39,497 nucleotides of DNA. Source: Sphingomonadales bacterium (lineage in GTDB: Bacteria > Pseudomonadota > Alphaproteobacteria > Sphingomonadales > Govanellaceae). A program made the translations under genes and the position numbers. The notes under the pieces are model-generated. The model made no database searches and was not told the origin of the DNA. It saw only the letters and a list, made by a program, of their open reading frames with translations. Positions 17,152 through 23,764 of this stretch are shown here, piece after piece; position 1 is the first letter of the stretch; the number at the start of each line of letters is the position of its first letter. The stretch spans positions 1 to 39,497 of the forward strand of contig JACFMS010000025.1 of the NCBI GenBank assembly GCA_019455285.1, in the 5' to 3' direction.

Positions 17152-17913
17152 TCACTCTACCCCCGGCCGGGCGGCGGACGCAACCCGCTCGGCAAAACGC
17201 AGGCGGGCAGGCGGGAGCGTCGCGCCATGGGGGCCAAGAACGTGGCGTTCAAGAAAAAAGCTGGTGAGCGTCAGCCCCGCCGCCGCCTCTCCCATCGAGA
17301 CGGCGGAACCGCCTTCCCGCAAAAACGCCGGCAATGGCAATAACTTATCGTGATAGGCCCGGCCGGCGGCGGCGCTCACCGCCCGGCCCGATTTCGGCGA
17401 CACATAGATAAGATCATCAACCCCGCCGGTCGCCGCGCAGGCGGTCAAATCAAGGCCATAGCCGAGATCGGCGAGCAGCGCCGCCTCCCACTGCGCCACC
17501 GCCCCCGCCCACCGCGGCCAGGCCGCCGGCTCATCGCCAGAGGCGTCCAAGAGGTCGATCACCGCCAGGAGACCGCTAAATGCCGCCGGATGCGGCTCGC
17601 GCTCCGGCAGCGTGGCGCTGGCCATGGCAATGAGCGCGGTGAGCGCTTCCAGCCTTAAGACATCATGGCAGAGCGCCAACCCGTGGACGCGGGCAATCTC
17701 GGTGGTCAACACTCCCATCTGGGTTTCCAGCCGCGCCCGCCACGTCACGGACAGCAGATTACCTGGCTGCAGGTTGCCGCGCTGACGGCGGGAGTAACCG
17801 CCCTTGACGATACCCAGGACGCGGCCGCGTCCTTCGCACAAAATCTCCAAGAGCGCGTCATGCTCGCCATGCCGCCGCAGCCCCAAGACGATCCCGGTGT
17901 CTCGCCATTCCAT
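17152..17913 (-). CDS. recO: DNA repair protein RecO
   Basis: A 253-residue RecO, which with RecR loads RecA on SSB-coated single-stranded DNA in the RecF pathway. The N-terminal OB fold is clear (MEWRDTGIVLGLRRHGEHDALLEILCEGRGRVLGIVKGG with RRQRGNLQPGNLLSVTWRARL). A helical C-terminal domain follows, including FLREGGSAVSMGEAAAGLTLTSFFLERHVLG. The cysteine zinc cluster found in some RecO proteins is reduced here to a single TACAATGGVDDLIYVSPKSGRAVS segment, as in many alphaproteobacteria. It is the last gene of the lepB-rnc-era-recO series, 27 bases after era. Confidence 0.93.
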   Translation of the reverse strand: MEWRDTGIVLGLRRHGEHDALLEILCEGRGRVLGIVKGGYSRRQRGNLQPGNLLSVTWRARLETQMGVLTTEIARVHGLALCHDVLRLEALTALIAMASATLPEREPHPAAFSGLLAVIDLLDASGDEPAAWPRWAGAVAQWEAALLADLGYGLDLTACAATGGVDDLIYVSPKSGRAVSAAAGRAYHDKLLPLPAFLREGGSAVSMGEAAAGLTLTSFFLERHVLGPHGATLPPARLRFAERVASAARPGVE

Positions 17914-17940
17914 GGTGTGATTGTGGGGCCTGCCGCTCCG

Positions 17941-18846
17941 TCAGTCCACATAGTCGAGACCGAGGGCGCGGTAGCGCTCGCGATCCTCGCCCCAGCCCTC
18001 GCGCACCTTGACGAACAGAAAGAGGTGCACGCGGCGGCCGAGCATCGTTTCCAGCTCCTCACGCGCCGCCTGGCCGATGGCCTTCAGGCGCTGGCCCTTC
18101 TTGCCGATGACAATGGCCTTCTGGCCGTCGCGCTCCACAAAAATCACCTGCGAAATGCGCACGCTGCCGTCTTTCTGCTCTTCCCACCCCTCGGTTTCGA
18201 CGGTGGAGGCGTAGGGCAGTTCCTCGTGCAATTGGTCGTACATTTTCTCCCGCGTCACTTCCGCCGCCAGGAGACGCTCGGAAATATCCGCCAGTTGGTC
18301 CGGCGGATAAAGCCAGGGGCCTTCCGGCACCGCTACGGACAGATGCGCCTTCAAGTCGGCCACCCCGTCGCCGGTCAAGGCCGAGATCATGAAGATATCG
18401 GTAAAAATGCCCGCGGCATTAAGATCAGCCGCGAGCTTGAGAAGAGATTCCCGCTTCACCGCGTCGATCTTGTTGAGGGCCAAGATCGCCTGTCGTCCGG
18501 CGCTCTTGAGACGGGCGATGATGTCCTGGGTCTCATCCGCGCCCTTGCGCTCGGCATCGACCACCAGGACGATGAGGTCAGCTTCTTCCGCCCCGGCCCA
18601 GGCGGCCGCCACCATGGCGCGGTCGAGCCGCCGGCGCGGCCGGAAGATGCCCGGCGTATCGACGAACACCAATTGCGACTGCCCGGCCATGACGATGCCC
18701 AGCGTGCGGGTGCGGGTGGTCTGCACCTTGCGGCTGACGATGGCGATCTTGGCCCCCACCAACTGATTGATCAGCGTCGATTTGCCGGCATTGGGCGCGC
18801 CGACGATGGCGATGAAGCCGCAGCGTGTCTTATCGTCAGCGGCCAT
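17941..18846 (-). CDS. era: GTPase Era
   Basis: A 301-residue Era, the essential GTPase that binds the 3' end of 16S rRNA and guides 30S assembly. G motifs are all present: G1 GAPNAGKST at 16-24, G2 region with TTRTRTLG, G3 DTPGIF, G4 NKID near residue 120, and SALTGDG as G5. The KH RNA-binding domain follows (VIFVERDGQKAIVIGKKGQRLKAIG). Its start overlaps the end of rnc by 11 bases, the usual coupling of rnc and era. Everything fits the family at full length. Confidence 0.97.
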   Translation of the reverse strand: MAADDKTRCGFIAIVGAPNAGKSTLINQLVGAKIAIVSRKVQTTRTRTLGIVMAGQSQLVFVDTPGIFRPRRRLDRAMVAAAWAGAEEADLIVLVVDAERKGADETQDIIARLKSAGRQAILALNKIDAVKRESLLKLAADLNAAGIFTDIFMISALTGDGVADLKAHLSVAVPEGPWLYPPDQLADISERLLAAEVTREKMYDQLHEELPYASTVETEGWEEQKDGSVRISQVIFVERDGQKAIVIGKKGQRLKAIGQAAREELETMLGRRVHLFLFVKVREGWGEDRERYRALGLDYVD

Positions 18847-19516
18847 CGCCGGTCACCTTTTTATACATCGCCTCGGCAGCGGCAACCTCCGCCGTCCGCT
18901 TGGAGCTGCCTTCGCCGGTCACCGGCTCAAATCCTTCCACATCAACGGCGACGACGAATTGCGGCGCATGATCGGGACCGCTGCGCTCGACCTCGCGATA
19001 GGTGGGCGCCGGCAGCCCCCGCCCCTGCGCCCATTCCTGCAGGTCGGTCTTGGCGTGCCGCGCCGCCTCGCCCAACCCATCAAAAAAACGCGCCCAGGCG
19101 CGGCGAATAAGGCCCCGCGCCGCCTCCAGGCCGCCATCCAGGTAGATCGCCCCGATCACCGCCTCGCAACAGTCGGCGAGAATGGCCGGCTTTGTCCGCC
19201 CACCCTCGTCCTCGGCGCCCCGCGACATCAGGACATAGCGAGCGAGGTCCAAGTCCTTGGCCGCCTCGGCCAGGGTTTCGCGCTTGACCAGGGCGGCCAG
19301 ACGCTGGGCAAGCGGTCCTTCCTTCAGTTTCGGGTAGCGCTCCAGGAGCCATTCCGCCACCACCAGACCCAGCACCCGATCGCCAAGAAATTCCAGCCGT
19401 TCGTAGTTAACGTCGCCAGCCAGGCTGGCGTGGCTGAGCGCTTGGCGCAGCAGGGCGGATGATTGGAAGCGATAGCCGAGGCTGTCGTAAAGCGGGGAAA
19501 GGTCGCCGTCCGTCAT
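18836..19516 (-). CDS. rnc: Ribonuclease III
   Basis: A 226-residue RNase III, which cuts double-stranded RNA in rRNA precursors and many mRNAs. The signature ERLEFLGDRVLGL at 39-51 supplies the metal-binding Glu42 and Asp46. The second acidic cluster is in AILADCCEAVIGAIYLDGG. A double-stranded RNA-binding domain fills the C-terminus (TDLQEWAQGRGLPAPTYREV ... GSSKRTAEVAAAEAMYKKV). The start at 19516 was chosen because the protein domain begins there; the open frame extends 90 codons upstream but overlaps lepB. It starts 4 bases after the lepB stop and overlaps era by 11 bases. Confidence 0.96.
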   Translation of the reverse strand: MTDGDLSPLYDSLGYRFQSSALLRQALSHASLAGDVNYERLEFLGDRVLGLVVAEWLLERYPKLKEGPLAQRLAALVKRETLAEAAKDLDLARYVLMSRGAEDEGGRTKPAILADCCEAVIGAIYLDGGLEAARGLIRRAWARFFDGLGEAARHAKTDLQEWAQGRGLPAPTYREVERSGPDHAPQFVVAVDVEGFEPVTGEGSSKRTAEVAAAEAMYKKVTGDGR

Positions 19517-19520
19517 GGGT

Positions 19521-20279
19521 TTAAGAAATCGATGTGAAGAAGCGGCTGAAGCGCATGGCGCCAAACCACTTCCATATCTCCCACAGACGGGCGTTGCCGT
19601 CGGTGGAGAAGGTGATGATCTCAGCCCGGCCGACGAGGTTTTCCGCCGGCACCAGGCCGACGCCGCGCGACATCGGCAGGCGGCTGTCGGCGGAATTGTC
19701 GCGATTGTCGCCCATGGCGAAATAATAACCCGCGGGCACCTCGAACACCGGCGTATTGTCGGCGTCAGTGGCGCCGTAGAGATCAAGGGTCATATAGGAT
19801 ATGCCGTTGGGTAGCGTTTCCTTGTATTGCGCGGCGCGGCGCACCGAGACATTGGGATCGCCGTTTTCATAGTCGTCCACGTGCTCGCGCTTTACTGCCT
19901 CACCATTGATGTAGAGGACGCTATCGATCATTTGAATCTTGTCACCCGGCAGGCCGATGATGCGCTTGATGTAATCGGTGCGGCCGTCACGCGGCAGCTT
20001 GAAGACTGCCACGTCGCCGCGCTCGACCGGTTTTTCAAGCAAACGGCCATGAAACAGCGGCGGGCTGAACGGCAACGAATGCCGGCTGTAGCCATAAGCA
20101 TATTTTGAAACAAAGAGATAATCGCCCACCAGGAGCGTCGGCACCATGGATTCGGAGGGAATATTGAACGGCTGGAAGGCGAAACTCCGAAACACAACGG
20201 CGATCAGCACCGCCACGGCAATGGTGCGGATGGTCTCCCCAAGAGAACCGTTTTTCTGGTCATCCATGATGTCTTCCAT
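19521..20279 (-). CDS. lepB: Signal peptidase I
   Basis: A 252-residue leader peptidase that removes signal peptides from Sec and Tat substrates at the periplasmic face. One membrane helix lies at about 17-36 (IRTIAVAVLIAVVFRSFAF). Catalytic Ser44 is in PSESMVPTLLVGDYLFVSK and Lys105 in DYIKRIIGLPGD; GYYFAMGDNRDNSADSR is box E. The single N-terminal helix and length are typical of alphaproteobacteria. Downstream of acpS (49-base gap) and immediately upstream of rnc; this lepB-rnc-era order is highly conserved. The start could be either Met1 or Met5. Confidence 0.96.
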   Translation of the reverse strand: MEDIMDDQKNGSLGETIRTIAVAVLIAVVFRSFAFQPFNIPSESMVPTLLVGDYLFVSKYAYGYSRHSLPFSPPLFHGRLLEKPVERGDVAVFKLPRDGRTDYIKRIIGLPGDKIQMIDSVLYINGEAVKREHVDDYENGDPNVSVRRAAQYKETLPNGISYMTLDLYGATDADNTPVFEVPAGYYFAMGDNRDNSADSRLPMSRGVGLVPAENLVGRAEIITFSTDGNARLWEIWKWFGAMRFSRFFTSIS

Positions 20280-20328
20280 GTCAATCCTTGCTTTGCGGCC
20301 GCCATCAAGCCGGGTTGCCGGCGCGGTG

Positions 20329-20751
20329 TCAAGCCTGTAACGCCGCGTGTTCGGGCGGAACAGCGGTAATCAACACGATGGCCTGCGCCCAGGGGTAATC
20401 ATCGGTGATGGTCAGATCGATGCGCGGCGCGAAGCTCGGCGGGGTGATTTCCCGCAAGCGGAGGAGCGCGCCGCCGGTCAGCGCCAGGGTCGGCCGGCCG
20501 GTGGGCAGATTGATCACCCCCATGTCGCGCCAGAACACGCCGCGGCGAAAGCCGGTGCCCAAAGCCTTGGCGCAGGCTTCCTTGGCGGCAAAGCGCTTGG
20601 CGTAGGAAGCGGCGCGGCCGGCCCGCCGCTCCGAGCGCTCGATCTCGATCTCGGTGAACACCCGGTCGATGAAGCGCTGGCCGTAGCGCGCCAGCGACTG
20701 CTCGATACGGCGGATGTCGATGATGTCGTTACCGAGCCCGATGACCAGCAT
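20329..20751 (-). CDS. acpS: Holo-[acyl-carrier-protein] synthase
   Basis: A 140-residue phosphopantetheinyl transferase that attaches 4'-phosphopantetheine from CoA to the acyl carrier protein of fatty acid synthesis. Magnesium ligands are Asp9 in GLGNDIIDI and Glu58 in [13 protein letters not shown], both in the expected positions. The GxD motif is GND rather than the more frequent GTD, a minor change. It starts 4 bases after the pdxJ stop and precedes lepB, the standard pdxJ-acpS-lepB order. Confidence 0.95.
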   Translation of the reverse strand: MLVIGLGNDIIDIRRIEQSLARYGQRFIDRVFTEIEIERSERRAGRAASYAKRFAAKEACAKALGTGFRRGVFWRDMGVINLPTGRPTLALTGGALLRLREITPPSFAPRIDLTITDDYPWAQAIVLITAVPPEHAALQA

Positions 20752-20754
20752 CGC

Positions 20755-21525
20755 TCAGCCCAGGTGGGCGCGGGTAGCAAGGCCCCGCCCCTCATCCATC
20801 AGCGCCCGCATCCGGGCAATGGCCGCCTCCAGGCCGCAAAAAATCGCCTCGCCCACCAGGAAATGGCCGATATTCAATTCGACGATTTCGGGGATACGGG
20901 CGATATCGACCACGGTGTCGTAGGCCAAACCATGGCCGGCGTGGACTTCCAGCCCCAGGGCATGGGCCTGCGCCGCCCCGGCCACCAGGCGGCCAAGCTC
21001 CCGGGCGCGGGCTTCGCCCTGCGCCTCGCAGTAAGCGCCGGTGTGCAGCTCCACCTGATCGGCTCCTAAGGCATGGGAGGCGCGGATTTGACCCTCGTCG
21101 GGATCGATGAACAGGGTGACCAGGATGCCGGCCTGTTTCAGGGCGGCCACATAGCGCGCCAAATGATCGCGCCCGCCCACCACATCAAGCCCCCCTTCGG
21201 TGGTCAGCTCCTCGCGCTTTTCCGGCACGATGCAGGCGGCGTGCGGCTGATGGCGCAGGGCCACGGCCAGCATCTCCTCGGTGGCCGCCATCTCCAGGTT
21301 CAAGGGCAGGTCGATCTCCCGGCTCAGCCGCGCAATATCATGGTCGGAGATATGCCGGCGATCCTCCCGCAGATGGGCAGTGATGCCGTCGGCCCCGGCG
21401 CGCGCCGCCAGGTGCGCCGCCCGCACCGGGTCGGGGTGATGGCCGCCGCGGGCGTTGCGGATGGTCGCCACATGGTCGATGTTGACGCCCAGGCGCAAGG
21501 GACGCCGATCAGGTTTACCCGGCAT
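20755..21525 (-). CDS. pdxJ: Pyridoxine 5'-phosphate synthase
   Basis: A 256-residue PdxJ, a TIM-barrel enzyme that condenses 1-deoxy-D-xylulose 5-phosphate with 3-amino-2-oxopropyl phosphate to give pyridoxine 5'-phosphate. Family segments: [17 protein letters not shown] at 11-27, [18 protein letters not shown] with the active-site His/Arg residues, [37 protein letters not shown] and LEVHAGHGL, and the closing [14 protein letters not shown]. All catalytic positions appear present. It begins one base after the stop of the DUF2062 gene and leads into acpS. Confidence 0.97.
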   Translation of the reverse strand: MPGKPDRRPLRLGVNIDHVATIRNARGGHHPDPVRAAHLAARAGADGITAHLREDRRHISDHDIARLSREIDLPLNLEMAATEEMLAVALRHQPHAACIVPEKREELTTEGGLDVVGGRDHLARYVAALKQAGILVTLFIDPDEGQIRASHALGADQVELHTGAYCEAQGEARARELGRLVAGAAQAHALGLEVHAGHGLAYDTVVDIARIPEIVELNIGHFLVGEAIFCGLEAAIARMRALMDEGRGLATRAHLG

Positions 21526-21526
21526 T

Positions 21527-22093
21527 CTAACGCTCCTCCGTTCCGCCGCTGTTAGCGGCTGTCATCCGCTCCATCATCGCCAGCGCCCGGCGATGCCGAC
21601 GTTCCATACGCTGGCGCCTGTAGCGATCGATGATCCTGGCTGCTGGCCAATAGGTGGCAAAGAATACCACAACCCCGGCCGGCACGCTGCCCAGCACCAT
21701 GGGGAGCAGCACCGGCGACAGAACGCCCCACGGATCATGCATCACCTCGGCCACGGTATGCCCCCGGATCGAGACGGCATGGGCGTCGATACCGAGAAGC
21801 CAGCAGCCGATCTCGTAGGTGACGACCCAGATCACGGGAAAGGTCCACGGATTGCCGATGATGGTGCCGACGGCGGAGGCCAGGATATTGCCGCGCAGGA
21901 ACCAGGCAAAGGCTGCCGATAGGATAAAATGAAAGCCCATGAACGGAGTCATGGACATCGCCGCGCCGGCGGCAAAACCAACCGCCACGGTATGGGAAGT
22001 TCCCGGCATGCGCACAAGGCGGTGGCGCAGGTAGGTCGCATAGCGACGCCACCCCATGCGCGGCCATAAAAACTGCCAAAAGCGCGTCCACAT
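21527..22093 (-). CDS. DUF2062 domain membrane protein
   Basis: A 188-residue membrane protein of the DUF2062 family. The core includes [65 protein letters not shown] and a last hydrophobic segment around [22 protein letters not shown], giving about three or four membrane helices with a basic cytoplasmic tail. The family function is unknown. Its TAG stop is one base before pdxJ; this placement near pdxJ is frequent in alphaproteobacteria, so the conserved block resumes here after the copper cassette. Confidence 0.85.
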   Translation of the reverse strand: MWTRFWQFLWPRMGWRRYATYLRHRLVRMPGTSHTVAVGFAAGAAMSMTPFMGFHFILSAAFAWFLRGNILASAVGTIIGNPWTFPVIWVVTYEIGCWLLGIDAHAVSIRGHTVAEVMHDPWGVLSPVLLPMVLGSVPAGVVVFFATYWPAARIIDRYRRQRMERRHRRALAMMERMTAANSGGTEER

Positions 22094-22174
22094 GATGGCT
22101 CAAATACTCGCCTCTTGTTGCTTTAGCAATGATGAACACGAGGCAATTTTTCCGCCCAGGAATGTTCCCTGCCA

Positions 22175-22882
22175 TCACTGGGCGTCAAAAGCGATTTCAA
22201 AGCGGAATGGACCATCGCCCAGAACGGGCGGCACTTTGGGATAGGGGCGCGCCTTTCGTATGGCGGCGATGGCCATCCGACGGAGGGCATCATTGCCGTT
22301 ATCGGACTGAAGTTCCACCGACAACAGATCCCCTTCGGGTGACAGCATAAAGGCGACGACCACCGTCCCTTTGCCTCGTATTAGTCGCGGCTTGTAGTGG
22401 GCAAGATGGGTCCATAGTTTTTTTGCGTATTCATTCCTTGCGGCTGCAAGGGCAGCCGCATGGGCCTCAGACCCGGTCAGGGCGGGCATGGCTGGACTAA
22501 CTTCAGCGGGAGCGCTGGATTCAGGCGCCGTGGCCGATATTTCCGCAATCGCCGCTTCCGAGGCCATGACCGGGGAGGGATATTCCGGTGGTTTTTTCTT
22601 TTCAGGAGGGATTGTCAGAAGTTCCTGTTCTGCCGCCTTTTTCATAAGAGGTGGTAGTGACACCGGCCTGAGTTCGGGCTCCTTGTCAGGCTCCGGCATT
22701 AGCGTCACCATTATGAAGGGCATGTCGGCGGCCGATGACGCACTATGGGACGCCGGCCAAGTCAGGATACCGGCGATAATGGCGGCGTGTATTGCCAGGG
22801 ACAGGGAAACGGCCAGCAGACGCCTGGGGACACATTTCGGTGTCCGCCTCAGCTTTTCGCTCCTTGTGACGCCGCCGTTCAT
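22175..22882 (-). CDS. tonB: TonB family energy transducer
   Basis: A 235-residue TonB-like protein that would span the periplasm and drive outer-membrane receptors using the proton-motive force harvested by ExbBD. There is a single N-terminal membrane helix (LLAVSLSLAIHAAIIAGILTW, about 22-42), a Pro/Glu/Lys-rich linker (EPELRPVSLPPLMKKAAEQE, PPEKKKPPEYPSP), and a C-terminal TonB domain from about 150 (KLWTHLAHYKPRLIRGKGTV, VVAFMLSPEGDLLSVELQSD, ALRRMAIAAIRKARPYPKVP). No exbB/exbD is nearby. No good ribosome site precedes its ATG, but a 27-codon ORF ends across it (ATGA). A DUF2946 gene lies upstream. Probably dedicated to the copper receptor of this cassette. Confidence 0.88.
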   Translation of the reverse strand: MNGGVTRSEKLRRTPKCVPRRLLAVSLSLAIHAAIIAGILTWPASHSASSAADMPFIMVTLMPEPDKEPELRPVSLPPLMKKAAEQELLTIPPEKKKPPEYPSPVMASEAAIAEISATAPESSAPAEVSPAMPALTGSEAHAAALAAARNEYAKKLWTHLAHYKPRLIRGKGTVVVAFMLSPEGDLLSVELQSDNGNDALRRMAIAAIRKARPYPKVPPVLGDGPFRFEIAFDAQ

Positions 22883-22962
22883 GCCGTATCAGCACCGGCG
22901 CGAATAGCATCAGATTTATACATAACCATATCCTTGAGATGATGCGGCAGACCCATGTTCAT
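22879..22962 (-). CDS. 27-residue Met/His-rich ORF coupled to tonB (possible leader peptide)
   Basis: A short frame of 27 codons starts with ATG at 22962 and its TGA overlaps the tonB ATG (ATGA). The peptide begins MNMGLPHHLKDMVMYKSD and holds four Met and two His in its first 14 residues, so it could bind copper. The DMVMYKSD part also resembles the DIGLxRxD signature of small DUF1127 proteins, though weakly. No clear Shine-Dalgarno precedes it. It may provide translational coupling for tonB, whose own ribosome site is poor. It could also be chance; confidence is low. Confidence 0.35.
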   Translation of the reverse strand: MNMGLPHHLKDMVMYKSDAIRAGADTA

Positions 22963-23027
22963 GAGATCGCCGGAACAAGCAGGACCCGTCTACGCTGAAG
23001 CGAGCCGGTATCCTAAAATGTTAACAA

Positions 23028-23465
23028 TCACGCAAGGTTGGACGGTGGCGCACGGGGGGTGGCGGCAAGATATAAATCAAGGGATAATGGCGCTGCCGAC
23101 GGGCGCCACAATTGCACGGGAACGGCAGCGGGCATGAAGCCGGCTGTCATAACCGCCTTTCCTACGGCCATTTGGCCGGCAAAGGCAAAGGAACAGGGAG
23201 AATCTTTATGCGGGGCGGAAGGCGCCTTCGCCGGCTGCCCATCCGGCCCCACGACCAGCAGCATGGGCCCGTTACCCGAACAAAGGACAATACCCTGGCT
23301 GCCTGCGGGCATGAACCCGGCGGGGGCCATCACTTGAACGACAAGAGCGAGCACGGCGAGGTGGACGCTGAAAAAGCGCCAGACCGCCGATCCCATTGTT
23401 CGTAATTGCCCCATATCGTTCACTATCTCACCCACCCGCTCGGAGCAAGCACAGCACATAATCAT
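23028..23465 (-). CDS. DUF2946 protein with C-terminal PRAPPS motif (copper-responsive leader candidate), upstream of tonB
   Basis: Up to 145 residues; in-frame Met18 (23414) or Met25 would give the usual family length and no ribosome site decides. A hydrophobic export segment (VHLAVLALVVQVMAPAGFMP, about 34-53) precedes LCSGNGP (Cys62), VVGPDGQPA and SPCSFAFAG (Cys91), the DUF2946 pattern, and the protein ends PRAPPSNLA with RAPP at 138-141. DUF2946 members CutF (Rhodobacter) and CruR (Bordetella) are known copper-responsive upstream ORFs that control translation or transcription of following genes. RAPP is a known ribosome-arrest motif. It precedes tonB by 145 bases and shares motifs with the DUF2946 protein at 26186-26590. 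Sensor function here is inference. Confidence 0.8.
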   Translation of the reverse strand: MIMCCACSERVGEIVNDMGQLRTMGSAVWRFFSVHLAVLALVVQVMAPAGFMPAGSQGIVLCSGNGPMLLVVGPDGQPAKAPSAPHKDSPCSFAFAGQMAVGKAVMTAGFMPAAVPVQLWRPSAAPLSLDLYLAATPRAPPSNLA

Positions 23466-23470
23466 AATTG

Positions 23471-23590
23471 CTATCTTTGGACAACCCCCGGATTCGAATT
23501 GCTAGCAACGGGTGAATTATTCTCGAAGCGTACCTGATTTGGAGTTTTGTACCCAAGGCATTTTCGGGGGCGAGGCTCTTTAATGCGAGG
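23471..23590 (-). pseudogene. IS30-like transposase C-terminal remnant
   Basis: The minus-strand frame reads PRPRKCLGYKTPNQVRFENN followed by SPVA, which resembles the end of IS30-family transposases (RPRK-LGY-TP-EV). Only this tail of about 30 codons is recognisable; the DDE catalytic core is absent and I see no flanking terminal inverted repeats. The rest of the gap 23466-23764 contains the receptor gene terminator (23655-23698) and nothing else I can identify. The remnant sits between the copper receptor and its downstream DUF2946 gene, a sign of past mobile-element activity in this cassette. Confidence 0.5.
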
Positions 23591-23654
23591 TCCCGGCGGA
23601 AGGAACACGCACTTTATCCCGAAAAGGCCGGCGCCGGGCAACAAGCGGTGCAAA

Positions 23655-23698
23655 TAAAACGAAAGGGCGCGAAGGAGATAGGTTCCCTCTTCGCGCCC
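23655..23698 (-). terminator. Intrinsic terminator of the copper receptor gene
   Basis: A perfect 10-bp GC-rich stem pairs GGGCGCGAAG (23665-23674) with CTTCGCGCCC (23689-23698). On the minus strand it is followed by a T-rich tract (TTTCGTTTTATTT). It lies about 67 bases beyond the receptor stop codon, so the receptor and the downstream DUF2946-tonB pair are probably separate transcripts. Confidence 0.8.
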
Positions 23699-23764
23699 TT
23701 CTCTTTTCGGCGAGCGAGACTGAGTCGCTAGGCGTCCATCCCTGGCGCCTATCGACGGCGGTGA

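Noticed and set aside
17665-19110. A 481-codon open frame on the plus strand opposite recO, era and rnc
   Set aside because: It covers three conserved genes on the other strand and has no recognisable motif or ribosome site; a GC-skew artefact.
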